Below, piece by piece: positions 60,480-64,000 of a stretch of DNA of 64,000 nucleotides. The stretch is from positions 1 through 64,000 of the forward strand of contig JAFSYU010000034.1 of assembly GCA_017443595.1 (NCBI GenBank), written 5' to 3'. The notes beneath the pieces are model-generated. The model was not told the origin of the DNA. It worked only from the letters and a program-made list of their open reading frames with translations, and made no database searches. Numbering within the stretch: the stretch's first letter is position 1; every line of letters begins with the position of its first letter. The DNA is from Clostridia bacterium (GTDB lineage Bacteria; Bacillota; Clostridia; Oscillospirales; CAG-272). The translations under genes and the position numbers were made by a program.

Positions 60480-61574
60480 ATGGAAAAAGAAGGTAATATA
60501 AGGATACCGTCGGGATGCGCCGTCGCCGCCGTTATATCAAAAGAAGGCAAGAGGATGAGCGGGCACACGATAGTTGAAGCTATGAAACCGATGCACGACC
60601 GCTCAAACGGTCTGGGCGGCGGTTTTGCCGGCTACGGCATATACCCGGAATACAGAGACTTCTACGCTCTGCATATGTTTTACGACTGCCGCGATACGAG
60701 AAAAGCGTGCGAGGCGTATTTGAAAGAGAGCTTTGAGATAGTAAAAAGCGAGCTGATACCTACAAGGCGGATACCGGAAATTACGGACAAACCTATAATA
60801 TGGCGCTACTTTGTGTCGCCGTTCAAGTCCGTGCTTGCGGATCTTCAGCTTGACGAAAAGGAATTCGTCGCGCGTACGGTAATGAAAATAAACACGGATA
60901 TGAAGGGCGCGTACGTCTTCTCCAGCGGCAAGAACATGGGCACGTTCAAGGCGGTGGGTTTTCCCGAGGACGTCGGCGTATTTTACAGGCTTGACGAGTA
61001 CGAGGGCTACAGTTGGACGGCGCACGGCAGATATCCGACGAACACTCCCGGCTGGTGGGGCGGCGCTCATCCGTTCACTCTGCTTGACTACTCCGTAGTC
61101 CACAACGGTGAGATTTCATCTTACGATGCAAACCGCCGCTACATCGAGATGTTCGGTTATAAGTGCAATCTTCAGACCGATACCGAAGTTATAACGTACA
61201 TACTCGACTATCTGTTAAGGGTCCGGGGCTTGACCCTGACGGAAGCGGCGTCCGTTATTGCCGCGCCGTTCTGGAGCACGATAGACAACAAAAAAGATGA
61301 AAAAGAAAAAAATAAATTGAAATATTTAAGGACGGTATTCCCGAGCCTTCTGATAACCGGGCCGTTTTCGATAATCTTAGGCTTTGACGGCGGACTTATG
61401 GCGTTAAACGACAGACTTAAGCTCCGCTCCATGGTCGTTGGTGAAAAGGACGACAAAGTCTTTATCGCAAGCGAAGAAGCGGCGATACGCGTTATGGAGC
61501 CTGACGCGGAGCATATCTGGGCGCCTGCCGGCGGCGAGCCGGTCATCGTTACCGTAAAGGATGGTGAGTTTTGA
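60480..61574 (+). CDS. Glutamate synthase amidotransferase (class II GATase) subunit
   Basis: A 364-residue protein corresponding to the glutaminase domain of glutamate synthase, made as a separate chain as in archaea. The nucleophile is probably C13 in IPSGCAVAAV after removal of a short propeptide. Class II signatures are AHGRYPTNTPGWWGGAHPF near 181, VVHNGEISSYDANRRY near 205, TDTEVITYILDYL and the late GPFSIILGFDGG. The ATG at 60480 has AAGGAG upstream; the longer frame would run through the leader hairpin. Its stop overlaps the next ATG by one base. Confidence 0.88.
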   Translation: MEKEGNIRIPSGCAVAAVISKEGKRMSGHTIVEAMKPMHDRSNGLGGGFAGYGIYPEYRDFYALHMFYDCRDTRKACEAYLKESFEIVKSELIPTRRIPEITDKPIIWRYFVSPFKSVLADLQLDEKEFVARTVMKINTDMKGAYVFSSGKNMGTFKAVGFPEDVGVFYRLDEYEGYSWTAHGRYPTNTPGWWGGAHPFTLLDYSVVHNGEISSYDANRRYIEMFGYKCNLQTDTEVITYILDYLLRVRGLTLTEAASVIAAPFWSTIDNKKDEKEKNKLKYLRTVFPSLLITGPFSIILGFDGGLMALNDRLKLRSMVVGEKDDKVFIASEEAAIRVMEPDAEHIWAPAGGEPVIVTVKDGEF

Positions 61575-63079
61575 TGGGAGTTGAATTTATATATCCGGAA
61601 TTTGAGGTCGTACGAAATTACGACCGCTGCATATCCTGCCGCGTATGCGAGCGACAGTGCAGTAACGAGGTGCATTATTTAAGCACGGAGCTTGGCAAGA
61701 TGATCTCCGACGATACAAAGTGCGTCAACTGCCAGAGATGCGTTTCGCTCTGCCCTACAAGAGCTTTGAAAATAGTGAAAAGCGACTGCCGTCTGCGCGA
61801 AAACGCCAACTGGGACAACGATACGATAAAAGAAATATACAAGCAGGCGAACAGCGGCGGCGTACTGCTTTCCTCCATGGGCAACCCGAAGCCGCTGCCG
61901 GTATACTGGGACAAGATACTTATTAACGCCTCCCAGGTCACAAACCCGCCTATCGACCCCTTACGCGAGCCGATGGAAACGAAGGTTTTCTTGGGCAAAA
62001 AACCGTCACAGATCAGCCGCGACAAAAACGGTAATATCAAATGCGATCTTCAGCCGCAGATAGAGCTTGCAATGCCGGTAATGTTCTCCGCAATGAGCTA
62101 CGGCTCCATAAGCTACAACGCGCACGCTTCGCTTGCACGCGCTGCGACAGAGCTCGGCATACTTTACAACACCGGCGAGGGAGGACTGCACGAGGATTTC
62201 TACAAATACGGTAAAAACACGATAGTGCAGGTCGCCTCCGGCCGCTTCGGCGTCCACGAGGATTATCTTGAAGCGGGCGCGGCTATAGAGATAAAAATGG
62301 GTCAGGGCGCAAAGCCCGGCATCGGCGGACATCTGCCCGGCGCAAAGATAGTCGGCGACGTTTCTCGCACGCGCATGATCCCGGAGGGGTCGGACGCGAT
62401 ATCCCCGGCGCCTCACCACGATATTTACTCAATAGAAGACCTGCGTCAGCTCGTCTTTTCATTAAAAGAAGCGACGGAATATACAAAACCCGTTATCGTC
62501 AAGGTCGCCGCGGTGCATAACATTGCCGCCATAGCGAGCGGCATAGCAAGAAGCGGCGCGGACATCATAGCGATAGACGGTTTCCGCGGCGGAACGGGCG
62601 CGGCGCCTACAAGGATACGCGACAACGTCGGTATCCCTATAGAGTTAGCTCTGGCGGCGGTCGATCAGCGTCTGCGCGACGAGGGCATACGCGGCAATGT
62701 CTCGCTCGTAGCCGGCGGCTCAATACGCTCGGCGGCGGACGTCGTTAAAGCCGTTGCATTGGGAGCCGACGCGTGTTACGTTGCGACGGCGGCGCTTCTT
62801 GCGCTCGGCTGTCACCTCTGCCGCACCTGTCAGACAGGCAAGTGCAACTGGGGTATAGCGACGCAGAGACCCGATCTTGTAAAGAGATTGAATCCGGATA
62901 TAGGATCGCAAAGACTGATAAATCTTATGACCGCGTGGCGGCACGAGATAATGGAGATAATGGGCGGCATGGGTATAAACTCAATAGAGGCGCTCCGCGG
63001 CAACCGTCTTATGCTGCGCGGCGTGGGACTTAATGCTAAAGAACTTGAGATACTCGGTATCTCACACGCGGGTGAATGA
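61574..63079 (+). CDS. Glutamate synthase FMN domain protein with N-terminal ferredoxin
   Basis: A 501-residue catalytic subunit. Two [4Fe-4S] motifs open the protein (CISCRVCERQC and CVNCQRCVSLCP). The FMN-binding barrel then includes MSYGSISYNAHASLARAA, the GEGG loop, GQGAKPGIGGHLPG near 235, the GFRGGTGAAPTRIRDNVG stretch near 338 and the cluster motif CHLCRTCQTGKCNWGIATQ. Ammonia from the amidotransferase and 2-oxoglutarate give glutamate. A TTG one codon upstream is rejected. The GXGXG domain of classical GltB is not in this chain and may lie beyond the window. Confidence 0.92.
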   Translation: MGVEFIYPEFEVVRNYDRCISCRVCERQCSNEVHYLSTELGKMISDDTKCVNCQRCVSLCPTRALKIVKSDCRLRENANWDNDTIKEIYKQANSGGVLLSSMGNPKPLPVYWDKILINASQVTNPPIDPLREPMETKVFLGKKPSQISRDKNGNIKCDLQPQIELAMPVMFSAMSYGSISYNAHASLARAATELGILYNTGEGGLHEDFYKYGKNTIVQVASGRFGVHEDYLEAGAAIEIKMGQGAKPGIGGHLPGAKIVGDVSRTRMIPEGSDAISPAPHHDIYSIEDLRQLVFSLKEATEYTKPVIVKVAAVHNIAAIASGIARSGADIIAIDGFRGGTGAAPTRIRDNVGIPIELALAAVDQRLRDEGIRGNVSLVAGGSIRSAADVVKAVALGADACYVATAALLALGCHLCRTCQTGKCNWGIATQRPDLVKRLNPDIGSQRLINLMTAWRHEIMEIMGGMGINSIEALRGNRLMLRGVGLNAKELEILGISHAGE

Positions 63080-63080
63080 T

Positions 63081-63521
63081 ATGAAACGTGTTTATGTTAA
63101 TGAAGAATGGTGCTTGGGCTGTCATTTATGCGAATATAACTGCGCTTTTGCAAACTCCGGTATGAAGGATATGGCGGCGGCGCTTAAAGATAAAAAGATT
63201 TTTCCGCGCATACACGTGGAGGGCGACGATAAAATAACCTTTGCCGTTTCCTGCCGCCACTGCGAAGATCCGATATGCGTAAAAAGCTGTATAGCCGGAG
63301 CCATATCAAAGCAGGACGGAGTTGTTAAAATAGACAGAAGCAAATGCGTGGGCTGTCTTACCTGCATTCTGGTATGCCCTTACGGCGCTCTCGCTTTAGG
63401 CGAGAACGGAACTATGCAGAAATGCGAGCTGTGCCTGCAGAACAGCTGCGGCGAGCCGGCGTGCGTAAAAGGCTGCCCGAACAAGGCGATAGTATACGAG
63501 GAAAGGGGCGAGGCGGAATGA
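63081..63521 (+). CDS. Polyferredoxin-like 4Fe-4S protein of the glutamate synthase operon
   Basis: A 146-residue iron-sulfur protein with four cysteine groups: CLGCHLCEYNC at the start, CRHCEDPICVKSC, CVGCLTCILVCP and CELCLQNSCGEPACVKGCP. The arrangement resembles the electron-transfer subunits of DMSO reductase or HycB type enzymes. It probably shuttles electrons from the flavoprotein that follows to the FMN subunit. ATG 63081 lies one base after the previous stop (TGATATG). The stop overlaps the next start by 4 bp. Confidence 0.88.
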   Translation: MKRVYVNEEWCLGCHLCEYNCAFANSGMKDMAAALKDKKIFPRIHVEGDDKITFAVSCRHCEDPICVKSCIAGAISKQDGVVKIDRSKCVGCLTCILVCPYGALALGENGTMQKCELCLQNSCGEPACVKGCPNKAIVYEERGEAE

Positions 63522-64000
63522 AAAAGTACGTAATAATCGGCAACGGCACGGCTGCGGTCGGATGTATCGAAGGCATAAGAAGCGTCGATCAGACCGGTGA
63601 GATAACCGTTATATCCTCCGAGGATCATCACGTTTACAGCCGTCCGCTCATATCGTATTATCTTGAGGGCAAGACGGATCTGCAGAAAATGAAATACCGC
63701 GGCGACGGGTTTTACGCTGATAACGGCTGTAAAGTCTTATACGGAAAGACCGCAAAGTCAATAAACGCAAAATCAAAAACCGTTGTGCTTGACGGCGGTG
63801 AAAAAATAAAGTATGACGAGCTCTGCGTCGCGGCGGGCTCCAGACCGTTCGTTCCTCCGTTTGAGGGACTTGACACGGTGACGCAAAAATTCAGTTTCAT
63901 GACGCTTGACGATGCGATGTCACTTGAAAAAGCGCTTGACAAGGACAGCCGCGTGCTTATAGTCGGCGCCGGACTTATAGGTCTCAAATGCGCCGAGGGC
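63518..64000 (+). CDS. NAD(P)/FAD-dependent oxidoreductase, truncated by window end
   Basis: The first 161 residues of a pyridine nucleotide-disulfide oxidoreductase family protein. The N-terminal FAD loop reads VIIGNGTAAVGCIEGI, a SRPLISYYLEG segment follows, and the second nucleotide loop begins at RVLIVGAGLIGLKCAEG where the window stops. It would supply electrons from NAD(P)H to the ferredoxin-type protein of the glutamate synthase operon. It overlaps the preceding gene by 4 bp (ATGA). Confidence 0.9.
   Translation, partial: MKKYVIIGNGTAAVGCIEGIRSVDQTGEITVISSEDHHVYSRPLISYYLEGKTDLQKMKYRGDGFYADNGCKVLYGKTAKSINAKSKTVVLDGGEKIKYDELCVAAGSRPFVPPFEGLDTVTQKFSFMTLDDAMSLEKALDKDSRVLIVGAGLIGLKCAEG

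Overview
The window looks like a chromosomal segment of an anaerobic, endospore-forming member of the Bacillota (Clostridia), probably an uncultured gut-type lineage. The sporulation evidence is a dipicolinate synthase pair (spoVFA/spoVFB, 3744-5188). The anaerobic evidence is a large iron-sulfur/flavin operon and a modular glutamate synthase. YfhO, DUF1292, DUF3810, dockerin and zinc-ribbon families and strict -35/17 bp/-10 promoters also fit Clostridia. No rRNA, tRNA or CRISPR array was seen. The assignment below class level is a guess.

Layout. 1-1200: end of a mobile element, with a serine recombinase C-terminus, an array of small hairpins and a structured RNA candidate. 1206-6950: DUF1292 protein, a two-component system, dipicolinate synthase, pgsA and a lipid kinase. 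6999-13754: a 2251-residue wall-anchored GLUG/MBG repeat protein. 13937-24315: one minus-strand operon hdrB-hdrC-hdrA-flxD-flxC-(repeat block)-flxB-flxA-fumarate reductase FeS-fumarate reductase flavoprotein-dicarboxylate/amino acid exchanger. 24468-29983: AlkZ-related protein, GH78 rhamnosidase, a C39-like/amidase cell-wall enzyme and a REP-associated transposase (RAYT). 29977-32926: ECF sigma, anti-sigma and secreted dockerin protein. 33281-44333: nucleoside phosphorylase, VanY-type peptidase, murA, DUF3810 protease, RluA enzyme, ilvE, sugar isomerase-like protein, rpsT, hom and an HtrA protease. 44334-59074: yfhO, dus, zinc-ribbon/TPM pair, trmL, secA, a membrane protein, truB and mfd. 59075-60300: a decayed RHS-type toxin cassette. 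60373-64000: a modular glutamate synthase operon cut by the window edge.

How the parts work together. The HdrABC-FlxABCD genes are the signature of a flavin-based electron-bifurcating NADH:ferredoxin complex. Here they are co-transcribed with a soluble two-subunit fumarate reductase that has no membrane anchor, and with a YidE/AspT-type exchanger. This suggests that NADH oxidation is coupled to ferredoxin reduction, with fumarate (or a dithiol/disulfide couple) as the high-potential acceptor. That is the most interesting metabolic system in the window.

The second theme is repeats. Many short palindromes begin with a GTAG head, the known hallmark of REP elements moved by RAYT enzymes. The RAYT gene itself carries two inverted REP copies inside its reading frame, and a third palindrome supplies its stop codon and that of the convergent neighbour. 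Other REP-like hairpins interrupt the Hdr-Flx operon and flank the sigma-factor and RHS regions, and their inner stems covary.
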